DNA of 5,166 nt from Actinomycetes bacterium (GTDB lineage Bacteria; Actinomycetota; Acidimicrobiia; Acidimicrobiales; Microtrichaceae): assembly GCA_023450775.1 (NCBI GenBank), contig JAEXGP010000283.1:1-5166 (forward strand), read 5' to 3'. Shown here piece after piece: positions 1 to 5,166 of this stretch. The notes under the pieces were generated by a model. That model was not told the origin of the DNA, made no database searches, and saw only the letters and a list, made by a program, of their open reading frames with translations. Position numbers and translations under genes: made by a program. Numbering within the stretch: the stretch's first letter is position 1; every line of letters begins with the position of its first letter.

Positions 1-186
1 GTCCCAGGGCGCGGCCGTCTGGGGCGGGCGGAACCGGAGCTCGCCGACCGGTGGCGCGGCGAACGGGATGCCGGCGAAGCGGGCGACGCCGTCGCGCCAC
101 TCGCCGCGCAGGGCGCCGTGCGTGGTCGTGACGACGACGTGGTCGCCGTCGCCGGGCGTTGCGGGTGCGGTCTCGGTCGCTGCCAT
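1..186 (-). CDS. Type-B carboxylesterase / para-nitrobenzyl esterase family, N-terminal fragment
   Basis: Reading leftward from an ATG at 186 gives 62 codons without a stop, running off the left edge. The residues HGALRGEW (24-31), GVARFAGIPFAAPPVGELRF (33-52) and RPPQ (53-56), followed by Trp61, match the conserved N-terminus of the carboxylesterase B family. These are alpha/beta-hydrolases of about 500 residues that cleave carboxylic esters with a Ser-Glu-His triad. The triad itself lies outside the window, so activity cannot be judged. No signal peptide is seen; the first 20 residues are polar and Ala/Thr-rich, suggesting a cytoplasmic enzyme. The ATG is favoured because family homology begins soon after it and because a TAGATC hexamer lies six bases upstream, as at other starts here. 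The gene diverges from the dehydrogenase at 326. The family call is firm; the substrate is unknown. Confidence 0.88.
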   Translation of the reverse strand, partial: MAATETAPATPGDGDHVVVTTTHGALRGEWRDGVARFAGIPFAAPPVGELRFRPPQTAAPWD

Positions 187-192
187 CGCCCT

Positions 193-198
193 GATCTA
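193..198 (-). promoter_or_regulatory. Candidate -10 hexamer for a leaderless carboxylesterase transcript
   Basis: On the minus strand TAGATC ends six bases before the ATG at 186. The spacing equals that at the genes starting at 326 and 4946, which suggests transcription begins at or next to the start codon. The last base is C rather than the usual T, and no clear -35 element is visible, so this is the weakest of the set. Confidence 0.3.
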
Positions 199-262
199 GC
201 ACCGGGCGGTCTCGTCGCGTCGGGCGCACGTCTCGGGCCCGGGTCGGACGGGGTGCTCGGGG

Positions 263-276
263 GGCCCCTCCGGGCC
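263..276. repeat. Small inverted repeat in the 187-325 divergent intergenic region
   Basis: GGCCC at 263-267 and GGGCC at 272-276 can pair with a four-base loop. It sits within a GC-rich stretch that also holds GGGGCCCC (262-269) and the palindrome GAGCGCTC (304-311), which lies just upstream of the dehydrogenase -10 hexamer. In DNA this GC-rich such short repeats arise easily by chance. Nothing else is recognised in the 139-bp gap besides the two candidate promoters. Confidence 0.2.
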
Positions 277-313
277 ATGACCGCGGCGGCGCGATGCCAG
301 CCTGAGCGCTCGC

Positions 314-319
314 TACGCT
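314..319 (+). promoter_or_regulatory. Candidate -10 hexamer, leaderless SDR transcript
   Basis: TACGCT fits the TANNNT pattern of sigma-70-type -10 elements and ends six bases before the GTG at 326. The transcript would begin at or next to the start codon. There is no purine-rich Shine-Dalgarno sequence between it and the GTG, which agrees with a leaderless mRNA. No convincing -35 element is seen. Confidence 0.5.
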
Positions 320-325
320 CCCGGC

Positions 326-1330
326 GTGCGCGTGCTGGTGACCGGAGCGACAGGGTTCGTGGGATCGCATGCCGTCCGGGCGCTGGTGGACGCGGGGCAC
401 CGCGTGACCTGCCTGGTGCGCGACCCCGCCCGGCTGGACTCGGCGCTGCCGGCCGAGGTCCGCGAGCAGGTCCAGGTCGCCATCGGCGACGTGCTCGTGG
501 CCGACTCGGTGGAGCGCGCGCTGGAGGGGTGCGAGGGCGTGCTGCACGCGGCGGGAGCGGTCGGGGTGACCTCGTCGAGGTCGGGTTCCCGCGACGTCAA
601 CGTCGAGGGCACCCGCAACGTGGTCGGACTGGCCGTGAAGGCCGGCTGCGACCCGATCGTCTACACGTCGACGGTGGTCGTGCTCGACGAGACCGCCCCG
701 GTCCTCACGTCGGACACGCCGCTCGGCTCGCCGCCCGGTCCCTACGGCCGGTCCAAGCTGGTGGCGGAGCAGTACGTGCAGGCGCAGCAGGAGTCGGGCG
801 CCCCGGTGACCAGCTTCTACGTCGGCGGCGTGTTCGGGCCGGACTGCCCCGACATCGCGTCCGGCATGCAGGGGATCATCGGCGCGGTGAACCAGCTGAT
901 GCCCGTGACGAACGGCGGCGTCGGCACGATCGACGCCCGGGATCTGGCGCAGCTCCTCGTGGCCGCCATGGAGCCCGGTCGCGGACCCCGTCACTACATC
1001 GCCGGCGGCCAGTTCCTCAGCTGGGCGGAGTGGTCCGACCTGCTGGGCGACGTCATCGGCCGGCCGATCCGTCGGGTGCCCATGCCGTCGGTGGTCCTCC
1101 GCTCCACCGGCCGGGCGCTCGACCTGCTGAAGGTCATCCGGGACTTCGACTACCCGCTCACCCACGAGGCGGCGACGCAGATGACGTCCGCGCCGAGGTC
1201 CGACGACCGCGCCACGCTCGAGGAGCTCGGCGTGACCGTGCGGCCGGTCGGCGAGACGCTGGCCGACAGCGTCCGCTGGCTGATCCGCGAGGGCCACATC
1301 GACCCGTCGAAGGCGCCCCGGCTCGCCTGA
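326..1330 (+). CDS. Extended short-chain dehydrogenase/reductase (NAD(P)-dependent epimerase/dehydratase family)
   Basis: This 334-residue protein has the usual length of the atypical/extended SDR family. The Rossmann nucleotide-binding motif TGATGFVG lies at residues 6-13, the HAAG segment at 74-77, and VNVEGT, with the family Asn92, at 91-96. The catalytic YxxxK is Tyr140/Lys144 (YGRSK), and the Ser/Thr partner probably lies within Thr114-Thr116. Arg32 after the second beta strand could favour NADP, but this is an inference. The N-terminal half binds cofactor; the C-terminal half, from about 180, should hold the substrate pocket. It resembles dihydroflavonol-reductase-like and sugar-epimerase-like members, whose substrates cannot be predicted from sequence. 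No signal peptide or membrane segment is seen, so it is probably cytoplasmic. GTG at 326 is chosen because the nucleotide-binding strand begins at residue 2 and a -10 hexamer precedes it. It converges on the YceI-domain gene. Confidence 0.9.
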   Translation: MRVLVTGATGFVGSHAVRALVDAGHRVTCLVRDPARLDSALPAEVREQVQVAIGDVLVADSVERALEGCEGVLHAAGAVGVTSSRSGSRDVNVEGTRNVVGLAVKAGCDPIVYTSTVVVLDETAPVLTSDTPLGSPPGPYGRSKLVAEQYVQAQQESGAPVTSFYVGGVFGPDCPDIASGMQGIIGAVNQLMPVTNGGVGTIDARDLAQLLVAAMEPGRGPRHYIAGGQFLSWAEWSDLLGDVIGRPIRRVPMPSVVLRSTGRALDLLKVIRDFDYPLTHEAATQMTSAPRSDDRATLEELGVTVRPVGETLADSVRWLIREGHIDPSKAPRLA

Positions 1331-1340
1331 CCCGGACAGC

Positions 1341-1371
1341 GGGTGGGCGGGGTGTGCACGGGTGGGTGGGG
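1341..1371 (+). other. G-quadruplex-forming motif between convergent genes
   Basis: Six G-runs of three or four occur in 31 bases of the plus strand: 1341-1343, 1345-1347, 1349-1352, 1360-1362, 1364-1366 and 1368-1371. The spacers are 1, 1, 7, 1 and 1 bases, which meets the standard G3+N1-7 rule with two spare tracts. The motif starts ten bases after the dehydrogenase stop codon and ends six bases before the stop of the opposing YceI gene. It would be in the 3' end of dehydrogenase mRNA, or in the template strand for YceI read-through. A weak 5-bp hairpin (1330-1334 with 1340-1344) precedes it; no T-run follows. Confidence 0.65.
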
Positions 1372-1376
1372 CCGCG

Positions 1377-2126
1377 TCAGGTGCGGGTGAGCAGCAGCTG
1401 CAGCTCGAGCACGCCGTGGTCCTCGACCGACAGCACGATCGGCGCGGACGGCACCTGCACGCCGAAGTCCGAGAACGTCACGTCGAGCGAGCCGACGACC
1501 ACGACGGTCCCGTCGACGAGCTTGGCCTGCAGCGGGAACTCCACGGCCTTGGTCACGCCGTGGATCGTCAGGTCGCCCTTGGCGGTGGCGTTCACCTCGG
1601 CGCCGCTGGCGGAGTCGGGGCCGAGCTCGATCGGTGACGTCAGCTCGAACGTGGCCTGCGGGAACTGGTCGGTCTGCAGCGCGGACTGCACCCGGTTGTC
1701 GCGGCGGGACTCGTTGGTCGTGATCTTCGTGAGGTCGATCGTGAACTCGGCGTCGGTCACCTGCGTGCCGGCGATCGTCATGGAGCCGGAGACGGCGTTG
1801 GTGCGGCCGACGGCCTCGGTCGAGCCGATCGAGGCCAGCTCCTCCTTGATCCGGAAGCCGACGAACGTGCCGGTCGCCGACTCGTAGTCGAACTCGCCGG
1901 TCGCCGTGTCCACCGACCAGGTGCCGTCGATCCCGGTCGGGGCGCCCGCCGCCGTCGTGCTCGGCTCGCCGTCCGGGGCCGTCGTCGTGGTCACGCCCTC
2001 GGCGGCGGTGTCCAGATCGACCGCGTCGGGGCTGTCGTCGCGGAAGAACCAGTAGAGGCCGCCACCGACGAGCGCCAGCACGGCGACGACGACGACCACG
2101 GACACGGTCTTGGCCTTGGGGGACAT
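1377..2126 (-). CDS. Membrane-anchored YceI-domain (lipocalin-like, polyisoprenoid-binding family) protein
   Basis: The 249-residue protein reads leftward from ATG at 2126. Residues 1-6 are basic (Lys4, Lys6), and about 8-28 form one hydrophobic helix, VSVVVVVAVLALVGGGLYWF, typical of a signal anchor. A Thr/Ala/Pro-rich acidic linker follows (about 30-65), then a YceI-like beta-barrel domain from about 68 to the end. Family hallmarks are TWSVD (69-73), RRDNRVQS with the conserved Arg142-Asp143 (141-148), FPQATF (155-160), and GDLTIHGVTKAVEF (184-197). Known YceI proteins bind polyisoprenoid or other amphiphilic chains in the barrel, but their physiological role is mostly unclear. The domain should face the outside of the membrane. 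Upstream in-frame starts exist at 2135 and 2237; 2126 is preferred because the basic-plus-hydrophobic segment starts there and a TACCAT hexamer sits seven bases upstream. There is no neighbouring cytochrome b561 gene, a frequent partner elsewhere. Confidence 0.88.
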   Translation of the reverse strand: MSPKAKTVSVVVVVAVLALVGGGLYWFFRDDSPDAVDLDTAAEGVTTTTAPDGEPSTTAAGAPTGIDGTWSVDTATGEFDYESATGTFVGFRIKEELASIGSTEAVGRTNAVSGSMTIAGTQVTDAEFTIDLTKITTNESRRDNRVQSALQTDQFPQATFELTSPIELGPDSASGAEVNATAKGDLTIHGVTKAVEFPLQAKLVDGTVVVVGSLDVTFSDFGVQVPSAPIVLSVEDHGVLELQLLLTRT

Positions 2127-2133
2127 GGCGGGC

Positions 2134-2139
2134 ATGGTA
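2134..2139 (-). promoter_or_regulatory. Candidate -10 hexamer for the YceI-domain gene
   Basis: On the minus strand TACCAT (TANNNT) ends seven bases before the ATG at 2126, consistent with a leaderless transcript. A consensus TTGACA lies upstream on the same strand (2162-2167), but the 22-base gap is longer than the usual 16-19, so the two may not form one promoter. With standard spacing the -10 would be GTCCCT, a poor match. The hexamer overlaps the alternative ATG at 2135, which would not be transcribed if it is used. Confidence 0.4.
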
Positions 2140-2161
2140 GGGACGCTGGCCGAGAGGCGGC

Positions 2162-2167
2162 TGTCAA
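2162..2167 (-). promoter_or_regulatory. Consensus -35-like TTGACA upstream of the YceI-domain gene
   Basis: TTGACA on the minus strand is a perfect sigma-70 -35 match and stands out in a GC-rich intergenic region. Its distance to the best -10 candidate (22 bases) is not canonical, so its role is uncertain. Confidence 0.3.
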
Positions 2168-2272
2168 CGACCTGGGAGCCGGCCGAGAGCGCGCCCCGGG
2201 GACTGCGAGCGGCACGCCACGGGCACGCCGCGGCCACCCCGCCCGGTGCGGGCGTGCGGATCGTCGCCGCCG

Positions 2273-2312
2273 GTCGGTCTGGTAGAACCGCCCTTCATCG
2301 GGGGGGACCGAC
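2273..2312. repeat. 7-bp inverted repeat around the candidate acyl-CoA dehydrogenase promoter
   Basis: GTCGGTC at 2273-2279 and GACCGAC at 2306-2312 are exact inverted copies 26 bases apart. The spacer contains a -10-like TAGAAC (2283-2288), which would start a leader of about 38 bases before the GTG at 2333. The arrangement could be an operator. A 7-bp arm pair in GC-rich DNA is weak evidence. Confidence 0.25.
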
Positions 2313-2319
2313 GCGATCC

Positions 2320-2326
2320 AGGGGGA
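2320..2326 (+). promoter_or_regulatory. Ribosome binding site deciding the acyl-CoA dehydrogenase start
   Basis: AGGGGGA ends six bases before GTG at 2333, good Shine-Dalgarno spacing. It supports that start over the upstream in-frame ATG at 2246, whose extra 29 residues look like translated intergenic DNA. Confidence 0.7.
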
Positions 2327-2332
2327 CGCAAC

Positions 2333-3568
<1,236 letters not shown>

Positions 3569-3598
3569 GACCGCCCGCCGGCATATGGGGGTCGCGCC

Positions 3599-3615
3599 CG
3601 GACAAGGATTGTCCG
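3599..3615. terminator. Hairpin, possible bidirectional terminator between convergent genes
   Basis: CGGACAAGGATTGTCCG is a perfect 7-bp stem with a three-base loop. It lies 30 bases after the acyl-CoA dehydrogenase stop and 32 bases after the stop of the opposing oxidase gene, so it could end transcripts from both sides. There is no T-run on either strand, so intrinsic termination would be atypical, though many actinobacterial terminators lack one. Confidence 0.45.
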
Positions 3616-3628
3616 CTGCGGCCCGCAG
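3616..3628. repeat. Second palindrome directly abutting the 3599-3615 hairpin
   Basis: CTGCGGCCCGCAG is an exact odd-length palindrome centred on 3622. As RNA it would give a 5-bp stem with a three-base loop. It begins at the base after the first hairpin ends. Confidence 0.45.
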
Positions 3629-3641
3629 ATCCCGGTGGCGG

Positions 3642-3654
3642 CGGGTGTCACCCG
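3642..3654. repeat. Third palindrome, overlapping the stop codon of the hydroxyacid oxidase gene
   Basis: CGGGTGTCACCCG is an exact odd-length palindrome (5-bp stem, three-base loop). The TCA at 3648-3650 is the reverse complement of the oxidase TGA stop, so the palindrome spans the end of that coding region. Confidence 0.4.
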
Positions 3655-4835
3655 ACCCGGCGCAACGCCTCCCGCGTGAGCTCGGCCAGCGACCCGTAGC
3701 CGTCCACGGCCATGATCAGGTCGGTCTCGGCCAGCAGGCACCGCAGCAGGTGCTCCACGCCGGCCTGGCCGCCCACGGCCATGGCGTACGCGTACGGCCG
3801 GCCGATGCCGACCGCCGTGGCGCCGAGCGCGAGCGCCTTGACCACGTCCGCGCCCGAGCGGATGCCGGAGTCGAACACGACCGGCGCGTCGCCGACGGCG
3901 TCCACCACGCCGGGCAGGCACTCGAGCGCCGGCAGACCGCCATCGGCCTGGCGTCCGCCGTGGTTGGAGCACCAGATGCCGTCAACGCCGTGATCGAGCG
4001 CCCGGCGCGCGTCCTCGGGGTCGCACACCCCCTTCAGCAGCAGAGGCAGGTCGGTGTACGAGCGGATGCGGTCGAGGTCGTCCCAGCCCATGCCGGGGTT
4101 GCCGAACGTCAGCGCCCACAGCCCCGTCGCGGCCTCGACGTCCTCCTCCGGCGGGCGCTCCAGCCGCGACCGGAACACCGGGTCGCTGAAGTAGTTGGCC
4201 AGGCACAGGCCCTGGAGCTGCGGGAAGCTCGCGATCGACAGGTCGCGGGGTCGCCAGCCCAGGGTCAGGGTGTCGAGCGTGACCACGATCGCCGACCAGC
4301 CCGCGGCCTCGGCCCGCCGGACGAGGCTCTCGCAGACCGCCGGATCGTTGGGTGGGTAGAGCTGGAACCAGCCCGGCGTGTCGCCGAGCGCGGCGGCCAC
4401 GTCCTCGAGCGGGTCCTGCATGAGCGTCGACGCGACCATCGGCACGCCGCTGGTCGCTGACGCCCTGGCGGTCGCCAGGTCGCCGTGGCCGCCCATCGTC
4501 GCACCCTGGTGTTCGGGCTCGCACAGGCCGATCACGCCGACGGGCGCCAGCATCAGCGGTGTGTCGAACCGCGTGCCGAACATCTCGACCGAGACGTCCC
4601 GGTCCGCGGCCCCGCGGAGGATCCGCGGCATGAGGCCCCACCGCTCGAACGCGGACACGTTCGCCCGCTGGGTGTGCTCGGTGCCCGCACCGCCGGTCAC
4701 GTAGGACCAGATCTGCTCCGACATCGCCTCCTGGGCGCGGCGCTCGAGCTCGGCGTAGGCCATGGGGAGGTCCGGGACCTCGCCGGTCAGCCCGCCCAGA
4801 TAGACCTGCAGCTGCCAGTCCCCGTGGTTCGCCAC
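3648..4835 (-). CDS. FMN-dependent alpha-hydroxy-acid oxidase, lactate 2-monooxygenase type
   Basis: The 395-residue protein belongs to the FMN-dependent alpha-hydroxy-acid dehydrogenase family (TIM barrel). Visible landmarks are YVTGGAGTE (45-53), APVG (97-100), WFQLY (157-161), VVTLDT (184-189), GWRPRDL (193-199), the FMN-contacting Lys268 (LLLKG), the catalytic SNHGGRQ (290-296; His292 base, Arg295 carboxylate binding), and DSGIRSGADVVKALALGA (322-339) followed by GRP (346-348 region). The GWRPRDL segment, the LANYFSDPVF stretch after it, and the C-terminal MAVDGYGSL resemble Mycobacterium lactate 2-monooxygenase, which is nearly the same length. That enzyme turns L-lactate and O2 into acetate, CO2 and water. 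Gly100 sits where lactate oxidase has Ala95 and lactate monooxygenase Gly99. No signal peptide is seen. GTG at 4835 is chosen for its ribosome binding site; an ATG at 4889 would add 18 unconserved residues. Substrate is inferred, not proven. Confidence 0.9.
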   Translation of the reverse strand: MANHGDWQLQVYLGGLTGEVPDLPMAYAELERRAQEAMSEQIWSYVTGGAGTEHTQRANVSAFERWGLMPRILRGAADRDVSVEMFGTRFDTPLMLAPVGVIGLCEPEHQGATMGGHGDLATARASATSGVPMVASTLMQDPLEDVAAALGDTPGWFQLYPPNDPAVCESLVRRAEAAGWSAIVVTLDTLTLGWRPRDLSIASFPQLQGLCLANYFSDPVFRSRLERPPEEDVEAATGLWALTFGNPGMGWDDLDRIRSYTDLPLLLKGVCDPEDARRALDHGVDGIWCSNHGGRQADGGLPALECLPGVVDAVGDAPVVFDSGIRSGADVVKALALGATAVGIGRPYAYAMAVGGQAGVEHLLRCLLAETDLIMAVDGYGSLAELTREALRRVG

Positions 4836-4840
4836 GTCGG

Positions 4841-4850
4841 CCCCCTTCCC
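4841..4850 (-). promoter_or_regulatory. Ribosome binding site deciding the hydroxyacid oxidase start
   Basis: GGGAAGGGGG on the minus strand ends five bases before the GTG at 4835. It supports this start over the in-frame ATG at 4889, which has no comparable upstream purine tract. Confidence 0.65.
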
Positions 4851-4870
4851 GGTGCGTGCGCCGCACCGGA

Positions 4871-4909
4871 TCGATCGTCGGTGCGTCATTCTGGTCCACC
4901 CACGATCGA
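4871..4909. promoter_or_regulatory. 8-bp inverted repeat in a divergent promoter region, candidate operator
   Basis: TCGATCGT (4871-4878) and ACGATCGA (4902-4909) are exact inverted copies. Their centres are 31 bp apart, about three helical turns. The pair lies in the 110-bp gap between the divergent hydroxyacid oxidase and the unrecognised gene at 4946, and brackets a weak minus-strand -10-like CAGAAT (4888-4893). Each arm also contains the palindrome CGATCG. A shared regulator site is plausible but unproven. Confidence 0.4.
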
Positions 4910-4933
4910 CCGCATCCCGACGGGTCGGCGCCG

Positions 4934-4939
4934 TAGGGT
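4934..4939 (+). promoter_or_regulatory. Candidate -10 hexamer, leaderless transcript of the gene at 4946
   Basis: TAGGGT (TANNNT) ends six bases before the ATG at 4946, exactly the geometry seen at 314-319 before the GTG at 326. No Shine-Dalgarno purine tract with usable spacing lies between. No clear -35 element is seen. Confidence 0.55.
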
Positions 4940-4945
4940 GCGCGG

Positions 4946-5166
4946 ATGACCACGCTCACCGTCCTGGGGGACCCCACCGCCGGCGCCGAGACCACCACGG
5001 TCGAGGCCGAGCTCGTCGGCGGCCGAGCGCTGGTCGCCGCCGACGACCTGCCCGGCGCCATCGGCTGGACGCTGAAGCCCGAGGGCCTCTGCCGCGGCGA
5101 CCAGTGCGTCCCGGTGCGCGACCGCGCCGCCCTCGGCGGCACGGACGCCGGCGGTCAGGAACCGGC
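4946..5166 (+). CDS. Unrecognised protein with a CxxxxC motif, N-terminal fragment
   Basis: From ATG at 4946 an open frame of 73 complete codons runs off the right edge. Two features argue that it is real: the leaderless-type -10 at 4934-4939, and codon usage with G or C in nearly every third position of this frame. The peptide starts with a polar Thr-rich stretch (1-20), then LVAADDLPGAIGWTLKPEGL (29-48) and CRGDQCVPVRD (49-59), with Cys49 and Cys54 separated by four residues. The segment looks like a compact conserved domain start, and the cysteines might bind metal or form a disulfide, but I cannot assign a family. No signal peptide or membrane helix is visible in this part. It diverges from the hydroxyacid oxidase gene and may share its control region. 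The rest of the gene lies outside the window. Confidence 0.7.
   Translation, partial: MTTLTVLGDPTAGAETTTVEAELVGGRALVAADDLPGAIGWTLKPEGLCRGDQCVPVRDRAALGGTDAGGQEP

Noticed and set aside
187..325. Operator made of GGGGCCCC and GAGCGCTC palindromes upstream of the dehydrogenase
   Set aside because: These 8-bp GC palindromes are expected often by chance in DNA of this composition, and they share no repeated unit with one another.
118..1887. 589-codon plus-strand frame across the dehydrogenase and the antisense of the YceI gene
   Set aside because: It overlaps two well-supported genes in other frames. Its Arg/Gly/Ala-rich product changes character at the gene borders, which marks it as a frame artefact.
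2127..2237. N-terminal extension of the YceI protein to an ATG at 2237
   Set aside because: The extra 37 residues precede the basic and hydrophobic segment that normally begins such a protein, and they cover the likely promoter (TACCAT and TTGACA).
4836..4889. N-terminal extension of the hydroxyacid oxidase to an ATG at 4889
   Set aside because: The 18 added residues are Arg-rich and unlike the family, while GTG at 4835 has a strong ribosome binding site at the right spacing.
3982..5142. 386-codon minus-strand frame overlapping the hydroxyacid oxidase and the gene at 4946
   Set aside because: It is a +1-type shadow of the oxidase with Arg/Gly/Pro-rich composition. The oxidase frame carries all conserved residues.

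Overview
The window is uniformly GC-rich, with strong G/C preference at third codon positions, GTG starts beside ATG starts, and TA-N3-T hexamers placed so close to start codons that several mRNAs look leaderless. Together with protein families common in high-GC Gram-positives, this suggests chromosomal DNA of an actinobacterium. An acidimicrobial or related metagenomic lineage is possible, but the sequence alone does not fix the genus. No RNA gene, insertion sequence, CRISPR array or phage gene was seen.

Layout from left to right: (1) the N-terminus of a type-B carboxylesterase on the minus strand, cut by the left edge (1-186); (2) a 139-bp divergent promoter region; (3) an extended short-chain dehydrogenase/epimerase on the plus strand (326-1330); (4) a 46-bp convergent gap dominated by a six-tract G-quadruplex motif; (5) a membrane-anchored YceI-domain protein on the minus strand (1377-2126); (6) a 206-bp divergent region; (7) an acyl-CoA dehydrogenase on the plus strand (2333-3568); (8) a 79-bp convergent gap carrying three closely spaced small palindromes; (9) an FMN-dependent 2-hydroxyacid oxidase of the lactate 2-monooxygenase type on the minus strand (3648-4835); (10) a 110-bp divergent region with an 8-bp inverted repeat; (11) the start of an unrecognised plus-strand protein with a CxxxxC motif, cut by the right edge (4946-5166).

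Gene directions alternate strictly (-, +, -, +, -, +). Each gene is therefore probably its own transcription unit, and no operon is visible. The functions (ester hydrolysis, NAD(P)-dependent sugar or ketone chemistry, acyl-CoA oxidation, lactate-type hydroxyacid oxidation, lipid-binding exported protein) fit general carbon and lipid catabolism, but nothing in the layout ties them into one pathway.

I found no convincing new multi-gene system. The points that deserve a second look are regulatory or structural: the G-quadruplex motif, the palindromes at the other convergent gap, a repeated leaderless-promoter geometry, the inverted repeat upstream of the lactate-oxidase-like gene, and residue substitutions that refine two enzyme assignments.
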